From Episyrphus balteatus (lineage: Eukaryota > Arthropoda > Insecta > Diptera > Syrphidae): DNA of 64,000 nucleotides. The position numbers and the translations under genes are program-made. The stretch is taken from NCBI RefSeq assembly GCF_945859705.1, contig NC_079134.1, positions 48,910,402-48,974,401 of the forward strand, read 5' to 3'. Below, in pieces: positions 51,966-63,600 of the stretch. Under the pieces are notes generated by a model. That model was not told where the DNA came from. It searched no databases and saw nothing but the letters and a program-made list of their open reading frames with translations. The stretch's first letter is position 1; each line of letters opens with the position of its first letter.

Positions 51966-54077
51966 GGTGATAGAACATTTAATCGAGAAACTTTCAAAAT
52001 TTGACTTTAAAAACTTAAAAATTCAATTTTCTAAAATTAACTCGAGTTTTGAAGATATTGGCCTACTTTTTTTGTATGAATGTTTTAGAGAAAAATAGCG
52101 GAGCAATTAAGAATGTGTGAGCTGCATTGTGAGTTTTGCTCTTCTTAAGTGGTTATAAGTTATTAATCGACGGGCCAAAAGTCTCCAGGAATTGTGTGTG
52201 AACTTTTGACCCACTGTGGTCTAGATGTGGTGTAGATTTATGACCCACAGAAGTGGTCCAATAGGCTATTATCGACATTTGAGCTGTGCACTTTTGACCC
52301 TGCACCTTTTCGGAATTAGCAGGTTTAATAAATGACTGAAATTAAATGCCTGTTTTGTAGCATCAGCCTTTTCATTGGTTAAACTGAAGTCTAAGCGGTC
52401 AAAATCCTCAATTTGGAGCTGTAATCACGGAAGAAATTTTACGGAGAATCGTTTACATAAAAACTGTATCTATTAAATGTTTACTATAGCTTACATTAAT
52501 CTAGTAAGGTAAACTTTCATTTTCTGACATCTTTCCTCCAATTAGTGAATAAACCATACAATTGTTTATGCGACTAAAAATATAATTATCAGTTTTGTTT
52601 TTTTAATTAAAATTGAATGATAAATCCTTTCTACCTCATCCTCTTTATAAACAGAAAAAGAACAGAACGCTCTATAGCCTCGAGCCAAAACTGTTTCATC
52701 TCATAATTGACTCCCTCTTCTTAACCTACATTTCAAATAATGCATTATCCTCACTCAATTTGAGTCCAACCAAAAAAAAATAAAGGATAATTTAAATAAT
52801 TCCCTTTCTCTCGCAGAGTTACTCCATTAGCATTTTATTCATTTAGCTCAGAAAGCAAAAGCAGATGAAAAAAAAATATAATTAATGTTAATAATAAGTA
52901 TTCACACAACAGAATACCATGACCTTAGCCCAAAACATTTAACAAAGCAGCAACATTTTTATCATACTCAGATCCCCGCGCTGAGGCGCTGCTATGCGAA
53001 ATTAATTCCAAGTCTGCCCTCCTCCGAATCAAACCCATCGCAGCATCACCCATCTCCCTCTCCATCTCCTCCCTTCATCAACATTGAATGTAATTCATTT
53101 TCGTTTCATTTCAATTAGCTTAATTCCAAAGTATTATTTCGAGCAATTTGTTTAGCGGAGGTCGCTTCATTTTAGGATAAACTTCCATCTGCCTTCCAAA
53201 CCATCAGCCACCAGGACGAGTTCTTCTTCCACAACATGGTTTTTCGAGAGAGAGGATGTGAAAGAAGTAGGATGCCTTTGCCTGTAGACCTCGTCTTCAT
53301 CTCGGCAGTAAATAAATAAGGCGCTGTCGCTGCGAGTGTATTGTGTGCTCGATACTATTTCTATGTTTTAATTACAAACTACAGCGGAACAGGGAACACC
53401 AACGCGGAGCAGGGGTGGGGGCGGATTTGCATGATTTAGACACACACTCTTTTCCCTCGGGCTTCGGACGCGACGCAATTCTCTGCCGAAGATCTGAAGT
53501 ACTGGAACAATTTTTCGAAGGACTGATGAGAGGGCGCCCCTTTTCTATAACGATGATGTGCGGTAGGGAGAGGGGAAGAGTGGAGGGGGTGAAGTAATGA
53601 GGGATCTCTCTTATCACTTTGAATGGGCGGAATCAGCGGTGGGAGGACGGAAGCAAGTCCTAGCTCTATAAAATGTCGGTTCAATCTGCTGAATTGAGGG
53701 TTTGGCTGGGAGCCGGGGGTTTGGGGTTAATGGCTGAATATTACAATTATTTTAAATGGTGGTCTTAATTGGTTTTATGTCCCTTATTTTGGTAGTTATT
53801 TTCGACATTTCCGAAAAGCACACGGTGTGTGGATGCCATTAAAATGTTTGATAATTTTCTATGTTTGTTTGTTTAAGTCGTCCCTCGTCCGCCTGCTTTG
53901 GAATTTGATGAGAGAGAGAGAGCAGAGCGAATAAGAGTGGTTTTCTCATCGTCTTCGTCCTTCAGTAATATACAGTAGTTTGTTGTGCTTTAGCTTTAGG
54001 GATATTTTCTGTTTCAGTCGTTTTAATTTCAAAAGGATACTGCTGTTGATGTTGAAAACCGTCGTCAGTGATGGGTG
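51966..54077. repeat. 2,112-bp direct tandem duplication, copy 2
   Basis: Second unit, apparently identical to the first. Its 3' end continues into unique sequence at 54081 ('tgattttgataaag'), whereas the first copy's 3' end continues into the second unit. The lack of differences means a very recent event or an assembly duplication. Confidence 0.93.
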
Positions 54078-54080
54078 GGT

Positions 54081-55002
54081 TGATTTTGATAAAGAAGAAG
54101 AAGAGAGTCCTAGCATAAGTTTGGTAGGTATGATGGCATGGCTAGGCAAAAAAGCCTGTGGTAGTAGTGGTCCACTTTTAGAATTATTGCTTTTAGGAGC
54201 AATTGTGGGACGTATTTGAAGGAAATTAAAATTTTACTTGGATTTAATAAGAATTTTCTATAAGATTGATGGAGATGTTGATGCTTTCTCTCTTTCCTTT
54301 TCTTTCACCCTCCCTCCCACAATGTCCTTCTTTGTTCCAAAAAATGAGTATGAGACGATGAAAAATGTTTTTTTTAGGGGGCAAGGAGTCAGAGCTGCTA
54401 GTAGATATAGGTACCTAAAGAATTTTAATTAAATTTTAATTGCAGTTATTTCGTTATATTCGGTAAATATTTTATTTCCTGGTAATTAAATATTGTAGGT
54501 ACTGTGAAGAGTAAGGAAGAAAAAAAAATTAATGATGGCAATAAGGAAATATGAGACAATTAATTTAGTCACGTATTTTGTTTTGTATACCCTTTTATGT
54601 GATTACTTCAAAGAGAATTTTAATATTCATCTATAAAGACAGAACTTTTATAAAGGGTTTTCGATTAAAGGGTTATGAGTCAAGGAATTGATTAATTTAA
54701 ATCTTAATAGCTTCAGCCTATAAACTTGTTGGTAGAATGCTTATTTTTTTTGTGTACAATTGTTCATTGGCATTATAATAACCTTGAAGTAACCTGTTCG
54801 GAACTTTTTATTTCATGATGACAGTCCTGGGGTATCGAGACTAACCAGCTCGATCACTAACAGACTATAATATTGACATTCATGCAAAACATTCATTAGG
54901 CTTACCAATCGTCATCGTTCAACTGTCTAGTAACGCTAGCTTTGTTGAGGTCAGTCAACAAACTGATTTATAGCAGTTTTGGAATTGAAACTTCCAACTT
55001 TG
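54081..55002. other. AT-rich DNA, nothing recognised
   Basis: No supported gene. 54840-54960 is less AT-rich and may be the upstream part of the repeat with the Pol III box. Confidence 0.45.
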
Positions 55003-55077
55003 AGATAGGCTGATCGTCATGGTAAGGAACTTACCTAGTGACAAAATAGTTGTAGGTTCGATCCCCAGTGGCTGCCA
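55003..55077 (+). ncRNA. tRNA-derived SINE-like segment
   Basis: 'atggtaaggaacttacctag' resembles the D-arm region of tRNA-derived SINE heads. ggttcgatcc at 55055-55064 is a perfect B box, followed by 'ccagtggctgcc' and a T run (55081-55090). The 5' part does not pair with the 3' acceptor-like end, so it is not a working tRNA. Downstream, 'ccgctta' phrases recur (55126-55250), which could be the SINE body. Confidence 0.5.
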
Positions 55078-55099
55078 ATATTTTTTTTTTCATATTGAA

Positions 55100-55260
55100 A
55101 TGTTTCCACATAAAAATAAGATGATTTTCCGCTTAAATTAAGTGGATTTCTTTTAAATTTTGGCATTAAAAAAATTAAGAAGATTTGTCCGCTTAATTTA
55201 TGACGGAAAACATGCTGAAATCCTCTTAATTTAATGTAGAATCCGCTTGTTTTTAGATGG
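55100..55260. repeat. CCGCTTAAATTAAG phrase cluster
   Basis: 'ttccgcttaaattaagtgga' (palindromic) near 55128, 'gtccgcttaatttatgacgg' near 55187 and 'cctcttaatttaatgtagaa' plus 'tccgctt' near 55222-55250. These are variants of one phrase in both orientations over 130 bp. Element ends are not clear. Confidence 0.5.
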
Positions 55261-56394
55261 TCTTTTTTCTTCGTGTAGAAATGGAAGAATTTAGAACCGA
55301 GAGGGCTGCGACGTTTCCTAAGTTTAACCCATGTTAATGTAAAGCAGTAAAGTGGGAGAGTTGTAATTCCGAGATCATGACTGACCTCGATAAAGGGGAA
55401 GAAGAAAGAAGACCGCTTTTTTGTGAGGAGACAATAAAACATATTCAACTGTAAAAATCACTGTAGACCTCCATATATGTTTTAGTATTTACCCTTTTCC
55501 TCGATGAGCATTAAAATGTGTGCATTGTGTCGGTTTTATACAAAGTCAGATGTGAGGTACCTCTGTAAAAAATTCGTTAATCAAACACCAAACAATGATG
55601 ACTTTGACATTATAAGACTGACACTAATAATCTAATTGAAATAGGTTCGACATTTTTCAGAATTACAATACAACAACTTTGAAATCTAACCACTCCCCCG
55701 AACTAAAAGAATGTCTCCAAACATAATCAACATCAAATTATTTGTTCCATTTGATATATTCAAGTCATTAACAACGCCATATCTAATCCATCAGCTTAAT
55801 GAAAGACAAAAGATACCACATGAACAGGCTAATACATTCCGCATATAACTTGCCCCAACTCGCACACATATACAAGCCCACAAAGTCTCGTCGAGCTGCT
55901 AAATACGCTTCAGCTCCAGCCAAGAAGGAAGGCGTAGAAATTAGATATACAATTTGGGAAGGCTCGTTCGTGTTCTGCTGATGATTAAAACAACATTGTT
56001 GCTCCAGTGCTTCCACCCATCATCGCATCAAACCAAACCACTTTATTTCGGGGTGGTGTTCGGTTGGTTGGTTGGTAGTTTCTCATGTGTCCTATTCTAT
56101 CCTTTTATTTTACGCACATCAGATCGTAAGCTAGAGAATGAGACGAGAACGACATGACATCGTCGACAGAGAAAATGATTATGCTCGTCATAAATGTCTT
56201 AATTAATTAAGGAGGCTACATGATTGATTTGCTCACAGTAAACTGATATCCTTTAATGATAACTTGACTGTATTGTGAAAGTGGTACTTAGAATCCATTC
56301 TATCGATTGATTGAAGCACATTCAGTACACATAAGCCGTCAATTAATTCGTACAGGGTTACTTCTTTTGCGTGCAGTTTCATATCAGGGAGAGT
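55261..56394. other. Mixed unique DNA, nothing recognised
   Basis: Moderately AT-rich with small frames on both strands. TTAATTAATTAA near 56198-56208 is a homeodomain-type site. No gene can be supported. Confidence 0.4.
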
Positions 56395-56447
56395 GAGTCT
56401 GTTGTTCAAAACTCGAAGGTTTCCTTCGAGTTTTGAACAACAGACTC
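56395..56447. repeat. Perfect 25-bp snapback hairpin, 3-nt loop
   Basis: 56395-56419 and 56423-56447 are exact reverse complements (gagtctgttg... / ...caacagactc) with only three bases between. Such tight perfect palindromes usually arise by template switching at a replication fork. The loop is too short for a typical microRNA precursor. Confidence 0.95.
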
Positions 56448-57400
56448 TAAGAATGCATTCAAATGAAAAGGTTTGTGTAAGTAAATTTTGCAACTATCGG
56501 AAAAGTAATTGAAGCGCATTATTCTAAAGATACTAACCTAGTAGGTATGTATCCATTACATAAGTTACAAAACATTAAGTAAGTATACTAATACCATAGT
56601 CACAAAAAGTCTGAAAGAAAATTACGGCTAGTTTAGCTTAAAAGGCCTTATCTTTATAGAAACGTCAAAATAGAGTTAAGATCTTACATTCCATAAATTT
56701 GAGTAGGTATAGAGTCTGAAATAGAGCACTTCGTTAAAATTACGAAATGTTGAAGAACTCTACTGTCGATTTTGGTTTTGACCAATAACATCTCTGATGC
56801 ACTTCATTGTTAGTTTGTAACTTTCGAATTCTTTTGGCTGAAAATATCTTGAGCTTTCAGTTCAGAGTATCAGCTTTTCAAAGAACTTACTTGGGTTTTC
56901 CAGAAGAGAGGATGATGTTCTTATCACCTTTTTTAGGAATAGATAACAGTAATTTATGCTATTTTCCATTTCTATGGGAATCAGCTGTTGATGATACAGT
57001 TGTTGGGATTGGGGATGATGGTCATAAATTTCATTACTTTTAGTGGTAGCCTCTTCAGAATAAATTTGGAAACTTTTTTCGGTCCAACTGATTTCTTCGC
57101 CTTGGAATAGCTTATTACTCGTATTTCGGCAATTTCTTCTGGAGTGCTCAGTTTCTGGTTATCAACCGGATGACTTGCAGGATTGGTGTCGCTGTTCTAA
57201 CATTGTTCGTCGTTGTTGCTTCTCCATTGTTGGTATTAATAATTGTAGCATTTGTGATTTCTGTCCAATAATTACGTTCGGCGGTGTTCGGTTCTCACGT
57301 GGATCTAGAACTGTTAGTTCCGAAGATTCGATATTCTTCAACATCCCTCTGTAGCCTATCAATATCAAGTCTTCTATAATTGATAAATGTTCCGCAGGTT
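56448..57400. other. Less AT-rich DNA, possible flank of a decayed element
   Basis: Small minus-strand frames (for example 57162-57368) continue the direction of the decayed protein further right, but I cannot match them to that family. They may be the 3' part of the same element. Confidence 0.35.
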
Positions 57401-57499
57401 CAAATTGCCAAAAACTATGACCAACAGTGGGAATTTTGTTAATGAATTTTTTTTCAATTCAAGAAAATCCTGATAATATGTTCAAAGCGTAACTGTTAT

Positions 57500-58440
57500 C
57501 ATCTCTGCTATCGTCGCGTCGTCGTTTAAAAAAAAGTTCAATTCTGGTGACGTTATTGCATTTTTGCCCACTTCAATGCTGGAAAATAACGGAGCGGACT
57601 ATGTATAGTCTTTCGCCAACCCTTATTCCTGCAGATACGTGCTGGCGGACAGTATTTTTCGTTGGTGGGAGTAGTGTGGGATGATTCATTTTATTTGCAG
57701 TCATTGACTTTGCGAACCATTAAATCGCAAAATATCAATTGATTTTTCCTGCTTGTTACCGTCGTATAGGGCAAGCTTAAACCTCCGAATCGACCTCTTT
57801 TTGTTTAAATAACTCTACCGATGACCTCAACGACGAATTTTTCTAGAGAATATTAATAAATTTCTACTTTTCAATTAGACAATGTCATATCGCAACCGCT
57901 TAAAGCGTGAATAAAAAGAATGTCCTGACTTATTGTTCTTGAAACTTTTCTGAGAGTTAAATTTTTCCGGCGTATTTCCTTTTACTGGTATTAGAAAAGA
58001 TATATTTTTCTTCTGGCTAACCTTTGAAGTACTTGTTTCATTAAATGTAAACAGTGGCAATCGTTTTTTTATGGAACACCGCTTTCCTTCCCAAGTTTTA
58101 GTTAATAGAAGTCAAATAAAGTCGGATAACCGTTGAATATAATAACATTTTCTCCGAAGTTCTGTTGCATGTATCCGACGTATTTCTGAGCTGCCAGATG
58201 ATTAGGTCAAACGTTTTGATTTTGAATTGATGGTACATTTTCTGTCAAAGACTCGAAGGCATTTTATAGTACTGACTTTGTTTCCGCATTTCTTTTTCGG
58301 TGAACAACTACAACGGGAACGGAGCAAGTTCGTATGCAAGAAAATGTTTTAGGTCAGACTCGGAATTCTTAGCAGTGCATATTCTTTGGAAATAACAGTG
58401 GATTGATCGGATTGACGCGTAAATTTAAATGTTGGCAGTT
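57500..58440 (-). pseudogene. Fossil of a repeated insect protein (CXC/PIN-like family), tentative
   Basis: On the minus strand, with several stops and frame changes, fragments follow the order of an uncharacterised, highly repeated insect protein family known for a nuclease-like N-terminal part and a Tesmin/TSO1 CXC tail. TKSVL.NAFESL lies near 58237-58290. KYVGYMQQNFGENVIIFNGY follows at about 58125-58186. PLFTFNETSTSKVSQ lies near 58010-58058, LALYDGNK near 57752-57775 and LPPTKNTVRQH near 57645-57675. The cysteine-rich tail is not visible. The match is from memory and was not searched. The gene is inactive, and its many copies in insects suggest a mobile origin. Confidence 0.4.
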
Positions 58441-58938
58441 TCTGCCGATTTAGGAAACACTGTACAAAAAAAAAATAAAATAAAGTATAATTAAATTAAA
58501 TTATATAAAAAAAACAGATTCCATTTCCTAATTTTTCGACTTGTTCGATTTCTATCTCGATAACGTTGCATGATACACAAAAAAAGTAAATTTGTACATA
58601 AATTGTAGAAGATGAAAAAATTACAAAAAAGCGTTGTATTACAGTTTTCGGATAGCCGAATTATTGTTAAGTTAACAATTTTATCCTTTTTTCATGATGG
58701 CGGAAACTCCAAATAGGAAATCTTGGTCAAAAACTTCAAGTTCAGGCTTTTAAGGTCACGTCATATAAAAACTTAAGCTTTTTAGCAATTGCATTTACAA
58801 ATTCATATAATGACTTAACTAAAAATTAAAATAGACTTCTTGCATTGAAAACTTTTCCGTATACTTTTCAATGAAAAGTCTGACTGCATCTAAAACTATA
58901 ATGCGTGCGTCCAAGGTGTTAAACAGTATTTCCGCCAA

Positions 58939-59009
58939 CGCAACGGTGGAACTTGCATCATGAAAAGATGCTATTTCCATCTTTTCATGATGCAAGTTCC
59001 ACCGTTGCG
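58939..59009. repeat. Perfect 32-bp hairpin, 7-nt loop
   Basis: 58939-58970 and 58978-59009 are exact reverse complements (cgcaacggtgg... / ...ccaccgttgcg). A short tandem 'tagtatagaatc' x2 follows (59013-59036). Either a recent snapback mutation or a hairpin that could be processed to small RNAs if transcribed. Confidence 0.95.
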
Positions 59010-59036
59010 TATAGTATAGAATCTAGTATAGAATCC

Positions 59037-60400
59037 AGTCCTGCATTTTACGAAGGTTGATTTCTTAGGAAAACTCCTAACTCATTAATTGAAATCGACC
59101 GAGCTAGCTCTATGAAAAATTTACAATTCTGGATCGTTCGGCATAAAATTTTGTTCCTTCACAACTCTGTTACCAAAGGTCGGTTCTGTGCAGCACGTAT
59201 GTCTGTAGTTTTGGAGCTGATAAAAATAAAAAAGGTGTTAAAAGTAATTGTAAGCATCTCTATAATATTGCTGACGGAATTCAAAATTTAAAAAAATGAT
59301 CCGCGTCTCGTAAAACCGTAAAAACACAATTTTATAAATTGTATGCATGTTATGTTCATTAATTTGACAGTTCATTAATTTAAGAGTGCTTTATAGTCTT
59401 ATCAAATTTTTTTCGAAGTTTCTCGAAACGTAGATGCTGCTAAGGATTTCCTTAACGCACCTTAGCACGGTGTTAATTATTACCTGTAAGCTAAATTTAA
59501 ATAACCCTAGTTAAAAAATTTACTGCACAAAGGTTTATTGTTTATAAGCTTTAAAATTATAAACCAATTTTTAACCTATAAGAATTTTCTAAACCATATA
59601 ATATGTGAAACAATAGCCAAAATGAACACAAATTGGTCTACCTCAAATATCTACCAACTTAGTGGTTGATTTTAATGAATTCAATTCTACTCAATATTTT
59701 CCATCTAAAATCATGGATATTATCGGACATCCATTCAAAAATAAATCGTATGATTTTTTTTGTATCTAAACGATTCATTAATCGTGATTTATTTGATTAA
59801 ATATGAACTGATTGCCAATTTTCTATGCTGACAGCTTAACTAGCCACAAAATTTTAATTTTGAGGTTTTTATCGACCACAAGCTTTTATAATAGGCCAAC
59901 ACAGTAAATAATAACAAAAATTTTCCACTCTTCTCCAACAACTTTCCTCCTATAACGCTTCCACATTACGTGTAATATAGCTAAATTCATAGAATTAAGT
60001 AAACAAAAGGACAATAATTAGACAATGTGGACACCTGTCAAGCCATCGTTTAAATAAACACAAACACACTGACTGCCTGGCTACTTATAGTAACTTTTTG
60101 ACTAAGTAATAATTATTGTCGTTTGTACATAAAACATATAAAAGCAAAAGCAAACCCTTATCCTCATTTATAAATTGTTGCAATCGATTGTCATCCCTCT
60201 TGCCTCAAGCCACCCCTCTTTTTGCCATATATGATTATGATTTATTTCCTAATGTTTGCACACTATATCTACATATACAAACATGATCCAACTATACACA
60301 CACAGACGTGCATGTATCCACTTATATATATTGTCACACAAGGATCCCACGCGTAAATGTTTAATCAACATTACAATTAGTTACCCAACTTACCAGGCAT
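59037..60400. other. AT-rich DNA, nothing recognised
   Basis: No supported gene or repeat ends. ACACACACACAC-like sequence near 60296-60304. Confidence 0.45.
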
Positions 60401-61430
60401 TGTTTAATTACTATTATCATTAATTGCCAGGTTGCTAGTGTTGAGCTGGAATGAGGTGGCAAACAGAACCAGCACCAGCAATGGCGGGCGGAAGTTAGAA
60501 GTTACCCACAACAAAGCCCCCAAACCCTGGCATTAGGTGGTAGCACCAGATGAATGCGATTTGGGCTTGTTTGCTAATATAATTATTGTCATAGTTGTGT
60601 AAACACACTCTGTTGCTGGTGCAGGGTTAGTGCGACAGAGGGCGCTGTGGCACTAGCAATATGCGTTGGGGTGGGAAGAATTCGGTGTTTGGGGCCAAAA
60701 TCTTGAGCTGTGATTGTTTAATGTGATTTTGTGTATGCGGCCGACATGGCACCCCCCTAATATTCACGTTCTTATAAATGCATGACCTGTATGTTTGTGT
60801 GTTTGTGTGTGTGTATGTATGTTAAGCAAACATACATAGAAGTTGAATCGGGTAAACATCCTTCGTCGATTGCCATCGGCCATCCTTGCGTTTCCGTTCG
60901 TCCATCGTCGTTGTCCTTGTCGTATTCGTGTAGTCCTCGGTCGTTCGGTTGAGTTCTGTTCAGTTGGGACGACGACGGTGATGTTTGCTCTTAGTTTAGT
61001 GTTGACTAGTTGACTTTGTGTCTGCTTAAACAACACCGCTGCGTCATGATAAGCATCTGGTTTGGCGCTTTATGCAAGTGTCTGTTTGTGGCTCTGTCCT
61101 ATGTCCTGGCCCGGTCACATTTGTGGCCATTGGCTGTTGGTTTTTGACCAAGGATAGGCGCTATTTGTCAACGAACTGTTTCCCGAGCGCTGCACTGCCA
61201 CTGATGTGATGGAGTTTGGGTGTGGATTTGTATATATCTAACTTTAGTGGAAATGGGTGTTTTTGTGTATATGGTTGAAGCTCCTGATTCCAAAACACAA
61301 CACAACATGTGATTGAGTAGCTGATTGGCGGCTTTGTGCCACCTTGCTTGTGTCGAATGCCTGGGTGGCAACATCGAAATCACATTATCATAATTAATTA
61401 ATGAACATAACATTCAAACTAATTAAGCAT
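60401..61430. promoter_or_regulatory. GC-richer island with TAATTA sites, candidate enhancer
   Basis: 'taattactattatcattaat' at 60405-60424 and 'ataattaattaatgaacata' near 61389-61410 bracket about 1 kb of less AT-rich, homopolymer-poor DNA. It holds a (TG)n run (60793-60822) and CGTCGT-rich sequence near 60900-60980. No frame has a domain. Homeodomain-type sites at both edges make it the best regulatory candidate here, by inference only. Confidence 0.35.
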
Positions 61431-63059
61431 CCATTATGTGAGTTAAAATTTAAATAGAATCAAGTAATGATGTTGGTGCGTGCGTGCTAAGTTACATTAC
61501 AATCTAATTAGATATTTTGCCATAGGTTCTAGTTCTTAGTTTTTCTTCATAATGCTTGTATAAGTACATTGTAGAGAAATAACATTTTTAAATATTTTAT
61601 AAAGAATTAATTACCCAGATTAACCGTGACTTTTATTTTCTACTACCGTCAAGAAGGTGCTAAAAATAATCTACATGCAGAGAGTTCTTAAATCCAGACA
61701 AGAAAATACTAATGAATCTGTATGAAAAGACTGATGGATATATTAGTTGCTGCAGTTCCAACGTATTCCGTTCTAAGAACCGGACAAACAATGTCGATGT
61801 TCCGGAATATTTCCTGGACCTAAGGAAATTTGGATAAGAATTGCTTCAGCCTTCACTACATCCAGCTCAGATAGCGACAGAAATGTACAAATGGAATGGC
61901 GAAATAAAATTCATTATCTCGATTGTACAGATTGCAGAGCCGATTTTAGTAATTACTTAATATTGCTTACGACCTGAATTCCTTAAGATGTTCCCTTGTT
62001 CCTCTTTGCTGTATCAGTTCGGCGTTTCTTTGTATCCTTGTTATGTCCTTATTTTTATTTTTTGACAAACCTTCTATGTCCTCAATCACTCATTTATGCT
62101 AAAGGGATGATAAAAAATTCTGATCATCCCTCGTCTTCGGGTTATGTTCCTTCTAGTGTTTATCGGAGGAGAGTGGAGGAGAAGTTACAACCACGATCTA
62201 TACGGGATTTGATGAGCAGTGAACTCGAGGATATTGCGTTTGGACTATTCGCATTTCCTTTTCTTGAAGTTTTCCACCACAACACTAACTTCTGTGACTA
62301 TGAGGTCCAGGTCCGGTAATTCTTTTAAATTGGGTTCAGCTGTTGGATAGTATATCCTGGGAACTGCTCTAGAGAAACCCTTCAAGCAAACGAGTCCGAC
62401 CTCGGTCCGAATCGGCTCTGACGTAAGTACGACCTCGACTACGAAACAGGTCCCACGGCGGCGGCTCAAATTAGTACGGAAATTATAATCACCGCGGAGC
62501 CAATTGCATTATGTATTGGTATTTTCACCACGATTTCTCCTTCGACTTTGTGTTCATACACAAAAAGTTGCAAGTGTGTGAGTGCAACCACGTTTTTCGC
62601 GTTTTGAAGTCGGAGTGTCTTTTCTGAGCTCGATTTTCTTGCTTGAAGGGAAGTAGGTACTGTCGCCATCTTTGAAGAATTTTGGCGTCATCTAGAAATT
62701 GGATTTGCGCAAGCGCATATCATTAATAAACTTTGGTGAGTGAATTGTCTAAGTACTCTTCCTTCTTTGAGCAGCCAGCAGCTGCATTCTTGTCACATGT
62801 TTCCATCCCGTAGTTCCTAGAAAGCATGCCTTGCACTTGCACCAGCAGCTAAATCAGATATTTCACCGTGCTCACGGTTCCCCGTACTTTCTGCTTTGTG
62901 CTGGGGCTGAAATGTTCGTTGTTTCTTTCTTGCAACGTTTGTTGTTCCATCGCGCCGTGCTCTTTCATCTCTGTTATGAGGGGAGATTTTGGCCTAGATT
63001 CCTAGATATCACTGATTTGAGGTAATCGACATTCTGGTATATTTTGTACCCAGTACTTA
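61431..63059. other. Moderate-AT DNA with small anonymous frames
   Basis: Frames of 60-110 codons occur on both strands (for example 61996-62319 plus, 62245-62469 and 62466-62669 minus). None shows a recognisable motif. Since a minus-strand retroelement fossil lies just to the right, this may be its diverged 3' part, but I could not find reverse transcriptase motifs. Confidence 0.35.
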
Positions 63060-63600
63060 CTCTTCGTTTTGAAGTCTGTTTTTCTTTTTTTCTTCTTTTC
63101 TTTTTGAGGATTGTACCACTTTATTGTCACCAGATAGCCTCTCTTTGTATTTGTATGTCACACTTTTTCATAAATTCTGTCAGTCGAAGAATGTGTTGTT
63201 GAGCGATCGCTTCTCCACTCCAATATCACTTTGCAATCATTCGCTAGCGACTTTATGAAACTAGATACCAGATTGAAGTCGATCTGAGTGCCATTTCTGC
63301 CACTGCTTTAGGTGATAATGTGTCGGCTTTTTTTGATGAAGATGGTATTTACCACCACAAGACCATGTGACCTGCATGTTCTAGCGCCGTACTTAAGATC
63401 ACCATAACAGTCGTCATAGTCTTTGTTTCCGTTCATTACATATCCATTCAAACCAAAACAAGCTCATCCCTTGGGATCATCTGTATCAAACGATCACTGG
63501 ACTTCTAAATAGTGAAAACATTTTCAAGTAGCTTTTCCGGAAGTATGATAACGATTTAGTTTCTACCTTGCTCTGTCACGCAACATCTTGTAATTAGTAA
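63060..63600 (-). pseudogene. RTE-like non-LTR element fossil, endonuclease region
   Basis: Minus-strand fragments, in frames that shift, follow the order of the apurinic-type endonuclease of RTE-like elements (often annotated 'craniofacial development protein 2-like' in insects). IPRDELVLV and then LNGYVMNGNK lie near 63445-63500. GLVVVNTIF follows at about 63340-63370 (family: AVVNTYF). NGTQIDFNLV (about 63265-63293) matches the family's QVDYIL. NDCKVIL follows, then GEAIAQQH (about 63205-63228, family: GESVARQH). A lysine-rich stretch like the family's KKEECCEEF region follows. Stops and at least two frameshifts show that it is dead. The reverse transcriptase part was not found. Confidence 0.6.

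Noticed and set aside
50773..53684. Paired identical small frames in both duplication units
   Set aside because: Identity is explained by the 2,112-bp duplication; frames overlap on both strands and have no domains.
55035..55448. 137-codon minus-strand frame
   Set aside because: It runs antisense through the SINE-like segment and phrase cluster; no domain.
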